Of a stretch of DNA of 41,323 nucleotides, positions 25,096 to 34,214 are shown in pieces. Position 1 is the first letter of the stretch; each line of letters opens with the position of its first letter. This DNA comes from an uncultured Bacilli bacterium (GTDB lineage Bacteria > Bacillota_I > Bacilli_A > RF39 > UBA660). Position numbers and translations under genes: made by a program. The stretch lies in contig CAKOJR010000007.1 of NCBI GenBank assembly GCA_934090735.1, positions 1 to 41,323 of the forward strand. The letters run 5' to 3'. The notes below the pieces were generated by a model that was not told where the DNA came from, did not search any database, and saw nothing but the letters and a program-made list of their open reading frames with translations.

Positions 25096-27045
25096 ATGTT
25101 TGAGTTAGTTTCTAAGTATAAACCTAGTGGAGATCAACCGGAAGCAATTGATGAACTTGTTAAAGGAGTAGAAGAAGGCAAGAAAGCTCAGGTTTTACTT
25201 GGTGCTACTGGTACCGGTAAGACTTTTATGGTTGCTAATGTTATTGCAAGGGTTAATAAGCCTACATTAGTGCTTGCTCATAATAAGACTCTTGCTGGAC
25301 AACTTTATAGTGAATTTAAGGAGTTGTTTCCAAATAATCATGTTGAATACTTTGTATCTTATTACGATTATTATCAACCAGAAGCATATGTTCCATCAAC
25401 AGATACTTATATAGAAAAGGATTCTAGTATTAATGACGAGATAGATGAACTTAGACATGGGGCTACTAGTGCTTTAATTAATTATAAAGATACGATTGTT
25501 GTAGCGTCTGTTTCTTGTATTTATGGTATTGGTGAGCCAGAAGAGTATAAGAATAATATGCTTATATTAAGCGTTGGAGATAAGATTAAACGTAATACGA
25601 TAATTGATAGATTAGTGTCAATGACTTATGAAAGAAATCAACTTGATTTTCATCGTGGTACATTTAGAGTTAATGGCGATGTTATTGATGTTGTGCCAGC
25701 TAGTGAGAGGAAAAATGGTATTAGAATAGAACTTTTTGGTGATGAAGTTGACCGCATATGTGAATTTGATGTGTTAAGTGGAAATATTATTCAAAATATT
25801 AAACATATAACTTTGTTTCCAGCTAGTCATTTTGTTACGGGTGATGAGAAGCTGGCTGAAGCAATTAAGAGAATTGAAAAAGAAAAAGATGAGCAGATTA
25901 AATACTTTCATGAACATGGTAAATTGATTGAGGAACAAAGAATTAAAGAAAGATGTGAATATGATTTAGAGATGCTTAGGGAGACTGGCTTTTGTCATGG
26001 GATTGAGAATTATAGTAGGCATTTAGCACTTAGAGGAGAGGGTGAGACACCATCAACTTTAATGGATTTCTTTGGTGATGATTATTTACTTATTGTCGAT
26101 GAGTCACATGTAACACTTCCTCAAGTTAAAGCTATGTATAATGGGGATAGAATGCGTAAACAGACTCTTGTTGATTATGGCTTTAGACTTCCTAGTGCAC
26201 TTGATAATAGACCACTTAAGTTTGATGAATTTAATGATAAGATTAAGGAAGCTATATATATATCAGCTACTCCTGGTGATTATGAACTATCACTTACTGG
26301 TGGTAAATTTACCGAAGCAATTATTCGTCCAACAGGTCTTTTAGATCCAGAGATTGAGGTTAAGCCTACAGAAGGCCAGATTGATGATTTAATAGATGAA
26401 ATTAATGATAGAGTTAATAAGAATGAGAGAGTTCTTGTTACAACTCTTACAATCAGAATGGCTGAAGAGCTTACTAATTATTTGAAGAGTGTTAATATCA
26501 AGGTTGCTTATTTACATAATGAGGTTAAAACTTTTGAAAGGCTTAGAATTATACGTGATTTAAGACTTGGTAAGTATGATGTTATTGTCGGTATTAATTT
26601 ACTTAGAGAGGGAATAGATATTCCAGAGGTTAGTTTGATTGCAATTATGGATGCTGATAAACAGGGATTCTTACGTAGTGAGAGAAGTTTGATACAAACT
26701 ATAGGTAGAGCTGCACGTAATCAAAATGGACATGTTATTATGTATGCTGATACGGTTAGCGAGGCAATGGATAAGGCGATTAAAGAAACTAAGAGGCGCA
26801 GAAGTATCCAGGAAGCTTATAATAAAGAGCATGGAATTGTACCTAAAACAGTTGTTAAGGAAATTAGAGATTTGATTTCTAATGAAGTTAAAGATGAAGA
26901 CAAAGAGAAACATAGTAAGAAGGAATCTCGTGAGATGATGCTCAAGGTTGAAAATGAAATGCGTAAAGCTGCTAAAGATCTTGATTTTGAAAGAGCAATG
27001 CAATTAAGAGATATTTTATTTGAAATGAAGGCAAATGAAAAGTAA
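25096..27045 (+). CDS. uvrB: excinuclease ABC subunit B
   Basis: 649 residues, full length. UvrB is the helicase-like damage-verification subunit of nucleotide excision repair, working with UvrA and UvrC. Motifs seen: Walker A GATGTGKT, the beta-hairpin region YYDYYQPEAYVPSTDTYIEK, DESHVTLPQ, and the motif VI region IQTIGRAARN. The C-terminal UVR segment (AAKDLDFERAMQLRDIL) binds UvrC. The chosen ATG has AGGAG 8 nt upstream; an in-frame TTG at 25078 is less likely. Monocistronic between terminators. Confidence 0.98.
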   Translation: MFELVSKYKPSGDQPEAIDELVKGVEEGKKAQVLLGATGTGKTFMVANVIARVNKPTLVLAHNKTLAGQLYSEFKELFPNNHVEYFVSYYDYYQPEAYVPSTDTYIEKDSSINDEIDELRHGATSALINYKDTIVVASVSCIYGIGEPEEYKNNMLILSVGDKIKRNTIIDRLVSMTYERNQLDFHRGTFRVNGDVIDVVPASERKNGIRIELFGDEVDRICEFDVLSGNIIQNIKHITLFPASHFVTGDEKLAEAIKRIEKEKDEQIKYFHEHGKLIEEQRIKERCEYDLEMLRETGFCHGIENYSRHLALRGEGETPSTLMDFFGDDYLLIVDESHVTLPQVKAMYNGDRMRKQTLVDYGFRLPSALDNRPLKFDEFNDKIKEAIYISATPGDYELSLTGGKFTEAIIRPTGLLDPEIEVKPTEGQIDDLIDEINDRVNKNERVLVTTLTIRMAEELTNYLKSVNIKVAYLHNEVKTFERLRIIRDLRLGKYDVIVGINLLREGIDIPEVSLIAIMDADKQGFLRSERSLIQTIGRAARNQNGHVIMYADTVSEAMDKAIKETKRRRSIQEAYNKEHGIVPKTVVKEIRDLISNEVKDEDKEKHSKKESREMMLKVENEMRKAAKDLDFERAMQLRDILFEMKANEK

Positions 27046-27067
27046 GATTAATATAGTCTTACTTTTT
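27038..27067 (+). terminator. intrinsic terminator of uvrB
   Basis: 10-bp stem AAAAGTAAGA / TCTTACTTTT, 9-nt loop, T-run; overlaps the uvrB stop. Confidence 0.8.
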
Positions 27068-27077
27068 AATATTTATT

Positions 27078-27106
27078 TTGCATTGTAAATAACGTTATTA
27101 TATAAT
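27078..27106 (+). promoter_or_regulatory. promoter of the 27124 gene
   Basis: TTGCAT, a 17-nt spacer and a perfect TATAAT. The -10 ends 17 nt before the ATG. Confidence 0.55.
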
Positions 27107-27123
27107 CATAATAGAGGTGAGTT

Positions 27124-27852
27124 ATGAAAAAGGGTATATGGTGGTTATTTGGTGGTATTGGTTTAAGTGCTATTGTATTTGCAATACTTTTAGCGACTAA
27201 TATTGTTAGTTTGAAAGCAACTAATCAAAATAATAAAGATAGCAAAGTAAAAGAAAAAAATGGAAATGTTTGTAAAATAGATAAAAAAATTGATGGAGTT
27301 GATTATTCTTTTACTTTGAATCAAATAAATGATAAATATTTTTTAAGTGTATATGTAAATAAAGATTGGCCGGATTTTTTGTATAGTGTTGCGGTTGATT
27401 TGGATTTTGATTATTTAGATACTTGTGATTATGATTTCACTCAGTATGTCGAAAGAAAACTGATAACGTCTGAGGAAAATTATGATTATTATTTGTATCG
27501 TTATCCTTATGGGCCTGACTATGCAGCATTTGTAATAATTAATAATAATAATGAAAATCGTTTATATACAGTTGCTGATTTAGGATATGTTTATAATGGA
27601 ATATTTGCTAAAATTGAAGATGGTAAAAAAGATTATAATTCAGATGAGGTATCTACAATTGTAAAAGATAATGTTTATATTAATGATGGTAAATTATATA
27701 TTATAGATGGTAACTATGTTGGCGATAATGTAAATATTGTTGGTTGTGGGGAAGCCCGTGTTTATGATGAACATGTTTATGAGTTTGACAATGGTATATT
27801 TACTAAGAAAAAAAGTGGACAATCTTATTTTGATCCACAGGTTAAATGTTAA
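27124..27852 (+). CDS. membrane-anchored extracytoplasmic protein of unknown function
   Basis: Not recognised. It has 242 residues with one N-terminal hydrophobic segment (about residues 5-29) and no lipobox. The outside domain is rich in Asp, Tyr and Asn and has four Cys that could form disulfides (NVCKI, DTCDY, VGCGE and the C-terminal Cys). Flanked by terminators on both sides, so monocistronic. Confidence 0.7.
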   Translation: MKKGIWWLFGGIGLSAIVFAILLATNIVSLKATNQNNKDSKVKEKNGNVCKIDKKIDGVDYSFTLNQINDKYFLSVYVNKDWPDFLYSVAVDLDFDYLDTCDYDFTQYVERKLITSEENYDYYLYRYPYGPDYAAFVIINNNNENRLYTVADLGYVYNGIFAKIEDGKKDYNSDEVSTIVKDNVYINDGKLYIIDGNYVGDNVNIVGCGEARVYDEHVYEFDNGIFTKKKSGQSYFDPQVKC

Positions 27853-27880
27853 AAGTGAGAAAAATTAATCTCACTTTTTT
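27851..27880. terminator. shared terminator between convergent genes
   Basis: 10-bp stem AAAAGTGAGA / TCTCACTTTT, 8-nt loop, six T on the plus strand. It overlaps the stop of the minus-strand peptidase, so it may serve both genes, better for the plus strand. Confidence 0.75.
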
Positions 27881-28827
27881 AAATAGTATTCATAATATTC
27901 ATCATAAGTTATTCCCTCATTGTAGACTTTTGTTGCTGTGTCTATTCCTACATAACGATAATGCCATGCTTCATAAGAGTATCCTGTAATGTTTTCTTTG
28001 CCTTTTGGATATCTTAAAATATAACCGTATTTATGTGCATTTGCTTGCATCCACTGGAAACTTTCGGTAGCTTCAAATTTGTCATTTTTATCGTAATAGT
28101 CAGCTACATCGATTGCTAGACCTGTTTCATGTTCACTGGAACCAGCCCTTGCTGCGTATGCATCTGCTTTTTTTGTGCCAAATGATGCTTTGTAATCTTT
28201 CCATACGTCTTCTTGGTCTTTATAAGTTCTATATGAAGATACGATTAAAATAGTATATCCTTCTTTTTTGGCATCTTCTGCTAAATTTATGAATGCGTCA
28301 TATGCTTCTTTGTTAAGTTTTTTGTTATCTCCGTAACTATAAGTTTTACTTATATTTGTTAAATCTTCTACTTCATAGTCTTTATTTAAGGCATTATATT
28401 TATTTACTAACATTGCGTTACCTTTGGAAGTATCAGTTTCTTCTATATTGTCGTAATAGTCTCTGTCACGATGAACATTTACAAGAGATACTACTTCGGA
28501 TAAACTTGTTTCCGGATTCTTTTCACTATATGTTAAGTAGTTATCTAAGTTCTTAATTAAAAAATATTTTTCATTTAAAATTTTTATTAGTTTTTCATTT
28601 TTTTCTTCTGTAAGTAATTCTTCAATTTTCGTTTTGTCAAGTTTTTCTAGCAGAAGAGCAGTTTCTTCTTTAGTGTAATTTTTTTCGAGTAATTTATATT
28701 CATAGGTTTGATGGTATTTATAAGTTTTATATGACTTAATACCAATTAGTGAAATTATTGTAATAAATAATAAAATAATCAATCTTTTTTTAAATTTTTT
28801 CTTTAATTTTAATTTTTTCTTTGCCAT
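27871..28827 (-). CDS. D-alanyl-D-alanine carboxypeptidase, VanY/M15B family
   Basis: 318 residues. A very basic N-terminus and one membrane segment (about residues 17-34) anchor a wall-facing zinc peptidase. M15B motifs are SSYRTYKDQEDVW, SSEHETGLAIDV (His and Asp zinc ligands) and EAWHYRYVG (catalytic Glu and last His ligand). It removes terminal D-Ala from peptidoglycan stems. A longer reading frame continues upstream to 28989, but GAGAGG before this ATG and the Lys-rich membrane start fix it here. Vancomycin resistance is not implied, because there are no van genes nearby. The stop is TGA. Confidence 0.92.
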   Translation of the reverse strand: MAKKKLKLKKKFKKRLIILLFITIISLIGIKSYKTYKYHQTYEYKLLEKNYTKEETALLLEKLDKTKIEELLTEEKNEKLIKILNEKYFLIKNLDNYLTYSEKNPETSLSEVVSLVNVHRDRDYYDNIEETDTSKGNAMLVNKYNALNKDYEVEDLTNISKTYSYGDNKKLNKEAYDAFINLAEDAKKEGYTILIVSSYRTYKDQEDVWKDYKASFGTKKADAYAARAGSSEHETGLAIDVADYYDKNDKFEATESFQWMQANAHKYGYILRYPKGKENITGYSYEAWHYRYVGIDTATKVYNEGITYDEYYEYYLKK

Positions 28828-28846
28828 TGTTAACCTCTCTATTGTA

Positions 28847-28852
28847 ATTATA
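28847..28852 (-). promoter_or_regulatory. -10 box of the VanY-type gene
   Basis: TATAAT on the minus strand, 19 nt before the start codon; -35 unclear. Confidence 0.5.
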
Positions 28853-28898
28853 TCATAATTTAATGGGGTTTGATATTTTATTATTTTGTAAAGTAGTG

Positions 28899-28904
28899 TA
28901 TAAT
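28899..28904 (+). promoter_or_regulatory. -10 box of the pyrophosphatase gene
   Basis: TATAAT, 24 nt before the ATG at 28929; -35 unclear. It is divergent from the VanY promoter about 50 nt away. Confidence 0.45.
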
Positions 28905-28928
28905 ATAGAAAATAGGAAAGTGATTTTA

Positions 28929-30551
28929 ATGAATAAAGTTTTGATTTTTGGACATCGTAAACCAGATACCGATAGTGTGTGTGGAGCAATTAGTTTAAGT
29001 TATTTGAAAAATGCGATTGGAGTTGCATCTGAACCACGTATTTTAAGTGAAATAAATAAAGAAACAGAGTTTGCATTAAAAACATTTGGTGTTGATATTC
29101 CTAAGTATTTAAATGATGTAAAGTTGCAGCTTAAGGATGTAAAGTATAAGAAAAAATATTATGTAAATGAGAACACGTCAATTTACGAAACTTATAATTA
29201 TATTTCTGATAAGAAGATTACTGGTATTCCAATAGTTGATAATGATAAAAAATTTATTGGATATGTTTCTTTGAAGGAAATTGCCAATGAGTTAATTATA
29301 AGTGGTTCGAATTATTTAGATACGACATTTGATAATATTGCTCAAACATTAAATGCCAGTAGTTATATAAAGTTTGATGATGAAATTTGTGGAAATACGC
29401 TTGCCGTAGCTTTACCATACAGAATGTTTATTGATAATATACCACTTGGAGATAAGTCAATTGTCATTGTTGGTGATAGAGAACATATTATTGATCATGC
29501 GATTAAAAAGAAAGTAAAACTGCTTATTATTATTAATAATAGAAATTTAACTTCGAGTGAACTGCTACTTGCTAAGGAAAATAAGGTTAATGTAATAATT
29601 ACTCCTTATGATACATTTAAAACAGCAAGAACAATTCTTTTAGCAAATCCGATTAAAAATATTAAAAGAGCTGCATCTGCGGTATGTTTTAATACACAAG
29701 ATTATTTAAGTGACTTTTTAGATATTAGTAATAAGCTTAAACATACAAATTATCCTCTTTTAAATAATAATGGGAGCTGTGAAGGAATGCTTCGTGTTAT
29801 AGATACAAGTGAGCTTACTAGAAAAAAGGTTATTTTGGTTGATCATAATGATCCTGGTCAAAGTGTTGAGGGATTAGATGAAGCTGAGATAGTTGAAGTA
29901 GTAGATCATCATAATATTGGTAATATTAGTACTCATAATCCAATTAATTTTAGAAATATGAGTGTTGGGTCTGTTAATACAATTATTTATACTTTATTTA
30001 ATGAATATAAGGTTAAAATTCCTAGAGAGATAGCAGGATTAATGTTAAGTGGAATTGTTTCTGATACGCTTTTGTTTGCTAGTCCAACAACAACTGATTT
30101 AGATAAGGAATATGCAAAAAATCTTGCAAAAATTGCTAAGGTAGATTTGAATAAGTATGGTATGGATTTGCTTGCTAGTGGAGTTAGCATTAAGGGTATG
30201 AGCATTGATGATGTTATTTATAAGGACTTTAAGAATTATACGGCTGGAGAATATAAGATTGGTATTGGACAGGTATTTACTACTACTTTTGATGATTATA
30301 AAGATGATATTGCCAAATATGTAAATAGGCTAGATGAACTAGCTACAAATAATGATTATAAGGTTGTTTGTTTGTTTGTAACTGATTTTATTAATAATAA
30401 TTCTTATGCTTTATTTAATAATTCTGCTGCTGATATTTTAGCGGAAGCTTATAGTTTACCTAGTATAAAAGAAGGCGAATTACTTAAAGGATTTGTTTCT
30501 AGAAAGAAACAGATTGTTCCAACTATTTTAGAGATACTAGAAAAAAAATAA
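28929..30551 (+). CDS. ppaC: manganese-dependent inorganic pyrophosphatase with CBS and DRTGG domains
   Basis: 540 residues, a family II (DHH) pyrophosphatase that hydrolyses PPi in the cytoplasm. The catalytic domain is split by a regulatory insert. The N-terminus GHRKPDTDS gives the metal ligands His9, Asp13 and Asp15. DHNDPGQS and VVDHHNIG carry further ligands. The insert (about residues 65-300) holds two CBS-like halves around a DRTGG-like domain; in the family these bind adenine nucleotides and tune activity. C-terminal DHHA2 domain present. The start is the ATG after AGGAAAGTGA; an upstream in-frame ATG lacks a ribosome site. A terminator overlaps its stop. Confidence 0.93.
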   Translation: MNKVLIFGHRKPDTDSVCGAISLSYLKNAIGVASEPRILSEINKETEFALKTFGVDIPKYLNDVKLQLKDVKYKKKYYVNENTSIYETYNYISDKKITGIPIVDNDKKFIGYVSLKEIANELIISGSNYLDTTFDNIAQTLNASSYIKFDDEICGNTLAVALPYRMFIDNIPLGDKSIVIVGDREHIIDHAIKKKVKLLIIINNRNLTSSELLLAKENKVNVIITPYDTFKTARTILLANPIKNIKRAASAVCFNTQDYLSDFLDISNKLKHTNYPLLNNNGSCEGMLRVIDTSELTRKKVILVDHNDPGQSVEGLDEAEIVEVVDHHNIGNISTHNPINFRNMSVGSVNTIIYTLFNEYKVKIPREIAGLMLSGIVSDTLLFASPTTTDLDKEYAKNLAKIAKVDLNKYGMDLLASGVSIKGMSIDDVIYKDFKNYTAGEYKIGIGQVFTTTFDDYKDDIAKYVNRLDELATNNDYKVVCLFVTDFINNNSYALFNNSAADILAEAYSLPSIKEGELLKGFVSRKKQIVPTILEILEKK

Positions 30552-30575
30552 TATGCAAAATCGCATATTTTTTTT
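30550..30575 (+). terminator. intrinsic terminator after ppaC
   Basis: AATATGC / GCATATT stem, 6-nt loop, eight T. It starts inside the ppaC stop. Confidence 0.75.
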
Positions 30576-30581
30576 ACGTCT

Positions 30582-30612
30582 GTTCATATGTTTAATTGGA
30601 GGACATATGAAC
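30582..30612 (+). promoter_or_regulatory. start-codon hairpin of the P2B ATPase
   Basis: GTTCATATG (30582-30590) is a perfect reverse complement of CATATGAAC (30604-30612), which contains the ATG. The 13-nt loop between them carries the GGAGG ribosome site. The folded mRNA would bury the start codon and expose the ribosome site. Confidence 0.5.
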
Positions 30613-33192
30613 GTTTATAATGGATTAAGTGATGAAGAAATAAAGAAATACCGTACGTTATATGGTGATAATGAGATTAAGAGAACTAAAAGCAATTCTT
30701 TTTTTAAGTTGTTTTTAGAGTCTCTCGGCGATCCTATGATAAAAATTTTACTTATAGTTTTGGCGTTAAAATTTGTATTTTTATTTGCAGATAATGATTG
30801 GTTTGAAACGTTAGGAGTACTTATAGCAATTTTTTTAGCGTCTTTTATATCAAGTGTTAGTGAATATGGGAGTTCTAAAGCTTTTGAGAGTTTGCTTTCT
30901 AAAAATAGTACTAAGGAAGTAAAGGTAAAACGAAATAATAAAATTTGTCTTGTGAATATCAATGATATTGTAGTTAATGATATTGTTTCACTATGTACTG
31001 GTGATATTGTACCAGCTGATGGAATTATTGTAAAAGGAAGCGTGTTTGCGAATGAGGCATGTATAAATGGTGAGTCCAATGACACTTTTAAAACTGCAGT
31101 TAGTGGTATTGTGCGGGAAAATAATAAATTATATCGTGGTACCATCATTTCTAATGATGAATGTTTGATGAAAGTTCAGTTGGTTGGTACTAATACGATT
31201 TATGGAAAAATTGCACTTGAATTACAGGAAGATAATGTTGAAAGTCCATTAAAGTTTAGGCTTAGACATTTAGCTAAAATTATTAGTAATATTGGTTATA
31301 TAGGTGCATTTTTAGTGTTTTTTTCTTACTTGTTTTCTAATGTTGTTATTCAAAATAATTTTAATATCGCTTTAATTAAAGAAACTATTACTAATATGCA
31401 TTTAATGAGTGAATATCTTATATCGGCTCTTACTCTTGCAGTAACTATTATAATTGTTAGTGTTCCTGAGGGGCTTCCCATGATGGTGGCATTAGTTTTA
31501 TCAACTAATATGAAAAAGATGATAAAACAAAATGTATTAGTAAGAAAAATGGTTGGTATTGAAACAGCTGGCTCAATTAATTATTTACTTAGTGATAAAA
31601 CGGGAACTATAACTAATGGTAAAATGAGTGTTAGCGGAATTGTTGATTATAATGGTAAGGTTTACGAAAATGAAGTTGAACTTAATAAAAATTCTGATTT
31701 TTTTGATTTAATAGGGCATCTTATTATTTTAAATAATGAAACCATTGTTAGTGATGGTAAATTAATATCAGGAAATTCTACGGATAAGGCTTTGTATTCT
31801 TTTATGGGGTATAAATGTAATGATATTGTTATTTCGAAAGAAGTTTTTGATAGTAACAGAAAGTATTCGAGTGTGAAAACGGAAAATTATAATTATTTTA
31901 AGGGGGCTTTAGAAGTTATTTTACCCAAGTGTTCATTTTATTATTGTAATGGTAAGATTGATAAATTGATAGATAAGGACGGGCTAAATAAAATAATATT
32001 AAAGTATACTAGCAAAGGGTATAGAGTTATAGTTCTGGCATTTTCTAAAAATGATAGTATAAATGATTGGGTGTTTGCTGGATTTGCTATTTTAAAAGAT
32101 GAAATACGTAAGGATGCTAAAGAGGGAATTGATTTAATCGAGAAGGCCGGCGTAAGGTTAATAATGGTTACTGGTGATTCTATCGATACGGCTATGTTTA
32201 TTGGAAATGAGTTAGGAATAATTAAAAAAGGTGATGTTTGCATTACAAGTAATGATCTATCTATGATGAGTGATGAAGAGTTAAAAACGCAAATATCTAA
32301 TATTAGAATAGTTGCTAGAGCGAAACCTAATGATAAAAGCAGGCTTGTTAGAATTATTGAGGAGCTCGGATATGTTGTTGGAATGACTGGTGATGGCATA
32401 AATGATGCTCCCGCATTAAAAAAAGCTAGTGTCGGTTTTGCTATGGGAAGTGGAACTGAAGTTGCAAAAGAGGCTTCTGATATTGTAATTCTCGATGATA
32501 ATATAAAAAGTATTAGTCTTGCTATTTTGTATGGCAGAACAATATTTAAAAATATTAGAAAGTTTATTGTTTTTCAGCTTACTATGAATATAGGTGCAAT
32601 GAGTTTATCAATTATAGGACCTTTTGTGGGAATTGATACTCCTGTAACGTCAATGCAAATGCTTTGGATAAATATGATAATGGATACTTTGGCTGCACTT
32701 GCTTTTGCTTATGAAGAACCACTTTTAAAGTATATGGAAGAAAAACCTAAAAGCAGAAGAGAACATATTATTAATAGATATATGTATAATGAAATTTTTG
32801 TTACTGGATTTTATTCATCTATTTTGTGTTTACTTTTTTTAAAATTACCAATATTTAAGTTATTAATAAGGCAAAACCCTGATGATAGATATTTTATGAC
32901 TGCGTTTTTTACACTTTTTGTATTTATGGGTATTTTTAATGCCTTTAATGCGCGAACAGAGAAATATAATTTATTTTATCTTATAAATAGGAATAAAATG
33001 TTTATTATAATATTTATGTGTGTGTGTTTAATTCAAATTGTTTTTATTTACTATGGTGGTGCAATTTTCAGAACGTATGGGCTGTCATTAAGCGAACTGG
33101 GTAGGGTACTTTTAATTAGTTTTACTGTTATACCGATTGATTTGCTTCGTAAAAAATTGTATAAAATACGATTTAGTATAGGTTCATTTTAA
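30607..33192 (+). CDS. P2B (PMCA-type) calcium-transporting ATPase
   Basis: 861 residues, second Ca2+ pump of the window but a different class. The catalytic Asp330 lies in SDKTGTITNGKM, with the hinge MTGDGINDAP and PEGLP in helix 4. Helix 5 (FQLTMNIGAM) has Asn but no site-I Glu, and helix 6 (MLWINMIMDTLAALAFA) keeps N-xxx-D, both as in plasma-membrane PMCA pumps, which carry one Ca2+ per cycle. The actuator motif is NGES in place of the usual TGES. The start follows GGAGG; a longer in-frame reading from 30553 would run through the ppaC terminator. The gene abuts the convergent UPF0316 gene with no gap. Confidence 0.92.
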   Translation: MNVYNGLSDEEIKKYRTLYGDNEIKRTKSNSFFKLFLESLGDPMIKILLIVLALKFVFLFADNDWFETLGVLIAIFLASFISSVSEYGSSKAFESLLSKNSTKEVKVKRNNKICLVNINDIVVNDIVSLCTGDIVPADGIIVKGSVFANEACINGESNDTFKTAVSGIVRENNKLYRGTIISNDECLMKVQLVGTNTIYGKIALELQEDNVESPLKFRLRHLAKIISNIGYIGAFLVFFSYLFSNVVIQNNFNIALIKETITNMHLMSEYLISALTLAVTIIIVSVPEGLPMMVALVLSTNMKKMIKQNVLVRKMVGIETAGSINYLLSDKTGTITNGKMSVSGIVDYNGKVYENEVELNKNSDFFDLIGHLIILNNETIVSDGKLISGNSTDKALYSFMGYKCNDIVISKEVFDSNRKYSSVKTENYNYFKGALEVILPKCSFYYCNGKIDKLIDKDGLNKIILKYTSKGYRVIVLAFSKNDSINDWVFAGFAILKDEIRKDAKEGIDLIEKAGVRLIMVTGDSIDTAMFIGNELGIIKKGDVCITSNDLSMMSDEELKTQISNIRIVARAKPNDKSRLVRIIEELGYVVGMTGDGINDAPALKKASVGFAMGSGTEVAKEASDIVILDDNIKSISLAILYGRTIFKNIRKFIVFQLTMNIGAMSLSIIGPFVGIDTPVTSMQMLWINMIMDTLAALAFAYEEPLLKYMEEKPKSRREHIINRYMYNEIFVTGFYSSILCLLFLKLPIFKLLIRQNPDDRYFMTAFFTLFVFMGIFNAFNARTEKYNLFYLINRNKMFIIIFMCVCLIQIVFIYYGGAIFRTYGLSLSELGRVLLISFTVIPIDLLRKKLYKIRFSIGSF

Positions 33193-33693
33193 TTATTTTA
33201 TATATCCATTTTCAATTGTTTTGGTCTCATTTATATATATAAATGCTTTCGGATCAAAAGACTTTATAAGAGCTTTTAAATTATTAAGCTCTTTTTTATT
33301 AATTTCAATTATTAAATATTTGGAGTTTGTTTCCGTAGCGATAGATGTTATTCCATAGCCAGTATTTTTAATTTTTTTAATTTTATCAGGATTGATTTTA
33401 TTTGAGATTACAGTTACTGTATAATGTCCTTTAATGAATTTTGTACTTATTAAAGTTCCGATGTATGTTCCAGTAGCGTAACCTCCTGCATAGGAGATTG
33501 GAATAAAAAAAGATTTTATTTCTGTGTTAAGTGCTGTTCTAGCTACTTCAAACCAAATAAGAACTTCAAAGAAAGCTATTACCGTCGAAATTAATCTTTT
33601 ACCTTTTACAATGTATACAGTACGAATTGTGTTCATAGATACGTCAATGATTCTAGCACTAAATATTTTAAGACACATATATAATAAATCCAT
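33193..33693 (-). CDS. UPF0316 / DUF2179 membrane protein (YebE-like)
   Basis: 166 residues. Two or three membrane segments in the first 90 residues include ARIIDVSMNTIRTVYIVKGK and FEVLIWFEVARTAL, typical of UPF0316. A cytoplasmic DUF2179 ferredoxin-like domain follows. Function is not established. Start: a longer frame reaches 33741 but lacks a ribosome site; AAGTGAT before the ATG at 33693 is acceptable and matches the family N-terminus. Divergent from the cotJ genes. Confidence 0.82.
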   Translation of the reverse strand: MDLLYMCLKIFSARIIDVSMNTIRTVYIVKGKRLISTVIAFFEVLIWFEVARTALNTEIKSFFIPISYAGGYATGTYIGTLISTKFIKGHYTVTVISNKINPDKIKKIKNTGYGITSIATETNSKYLIIEINKKELNNLKALIKSFDPKAFIYINETKTIENGYIK

Positions 33694-33776
33694 AAATATC
33701 ACTTCGTATTTATTGTGAGCAATTTTTAAAAATTTAGTCATTTGTGATTAATGCCTATAACAAAATGTCTAGTGTT

Positions 33777-33784
33777 CATATGAT
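33777..33784 (+). promoter_or_regulatory. sigma-E-like -10 of the cotJ operon
   Basis: CATATGAT resembles the sigma-E -10 CATACAAT, with CTATAAC 15 nt upstream as a weak -35. In Bacillus, cotJ is sigma-E dependent. Confidence 0.35.
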
Positions 33785-33800
33785 ATATTGGAGGTAAGAA

Positions 33801-34214
33801 ATGTTATTTAGTGTTAATAATGAAGATGTTTTAAAAAGATATTTTAATTTAGAAAAGAAAAATAATCTTTTAGAACCAAAAGAAGGTTTGATTTTAGGAA
33901 ATATGTTTTTTGACATGTATGAGCCTTATAAAAATTATAAACCAAGGGAATTAGTTGCTACTTCTGAAAAAGAAAAGTTGATGCTTAAAATCAGAGAATT
34001 ATCACATGCGGTTGGAGATTTGAATTTATATTTAGATTTATATCCAGATGATAGAGAGGTATATGATTTGTTTAAAAAATACATGGTTGAATTAAATGAA
34101 CTCACTTGTTTATATTCTGAAAAGTATGAAGTTTTAGAGTTAAGTAAGGACGTTAATGGTTCTTATACTTGGGAAGATGGTTTATGGCCATGGGAGGTAA
34201 AGAAAAATGTTTAA
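33801..34214 (+). CDS. cotJB: fused spore coat proteins CotJA-CotJB
   Basis: 137 residues combining two coat proteins that are separate genes in Bacillus and Clostridium. Residues about 25-50 (EPKEGLILGNMFFDMYEPYK) match the conserved CotJA core. Residues about 58-137 match CotJB, including LNLYLDLYPDDREVYDLF and the closing WEDGLWPWEV. CotJ proteins form part of the inner spore coat. AGGAGG-like TTGGAGG precedes the ATG. cotJC overlaps by 8 nt. The fusion is read straight from one uninterrupted frame. Confidence 0.88.
   Translation: MLFSVNNEDVLKRYFNLEKKNNLLEPKEGLILGNMFFDMYEPYKNYKPRELVATSEKEKLMLKIRELSHAVGDLNLYLDLYPDDREVYDLFKKYMVELNELTCLYSEKYEVLELSKDVNGSYTWEDGLWPWEVKKNV

Noticed and set aside
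27447..27453. Exact 0A box TGTCGAA
   Set aside because: It lies inside a coding region far from a promoter, so it is probably a chance match.
4973..27873. Mycoplasma genetic code (TGA as Trp), suggested by the low GC
   Set aside because: Several intact genes end in TGA (4976, 19443, 27871) and Trp is encoded by TGG throughout.
27871..28827. A vancomycin-resistance gene
   Set aside because: VanY-type D,D-carboxypeptidases are common wall enzymes, and no vanHAX or regulator genes are nearby.
30615..32399. Long antisense open frames within the second Ca2+ ATPase gene
   Set aside because: They mirror the codon pattern of the plus-strand gene, have no ribosome sites and no recognisable protein.
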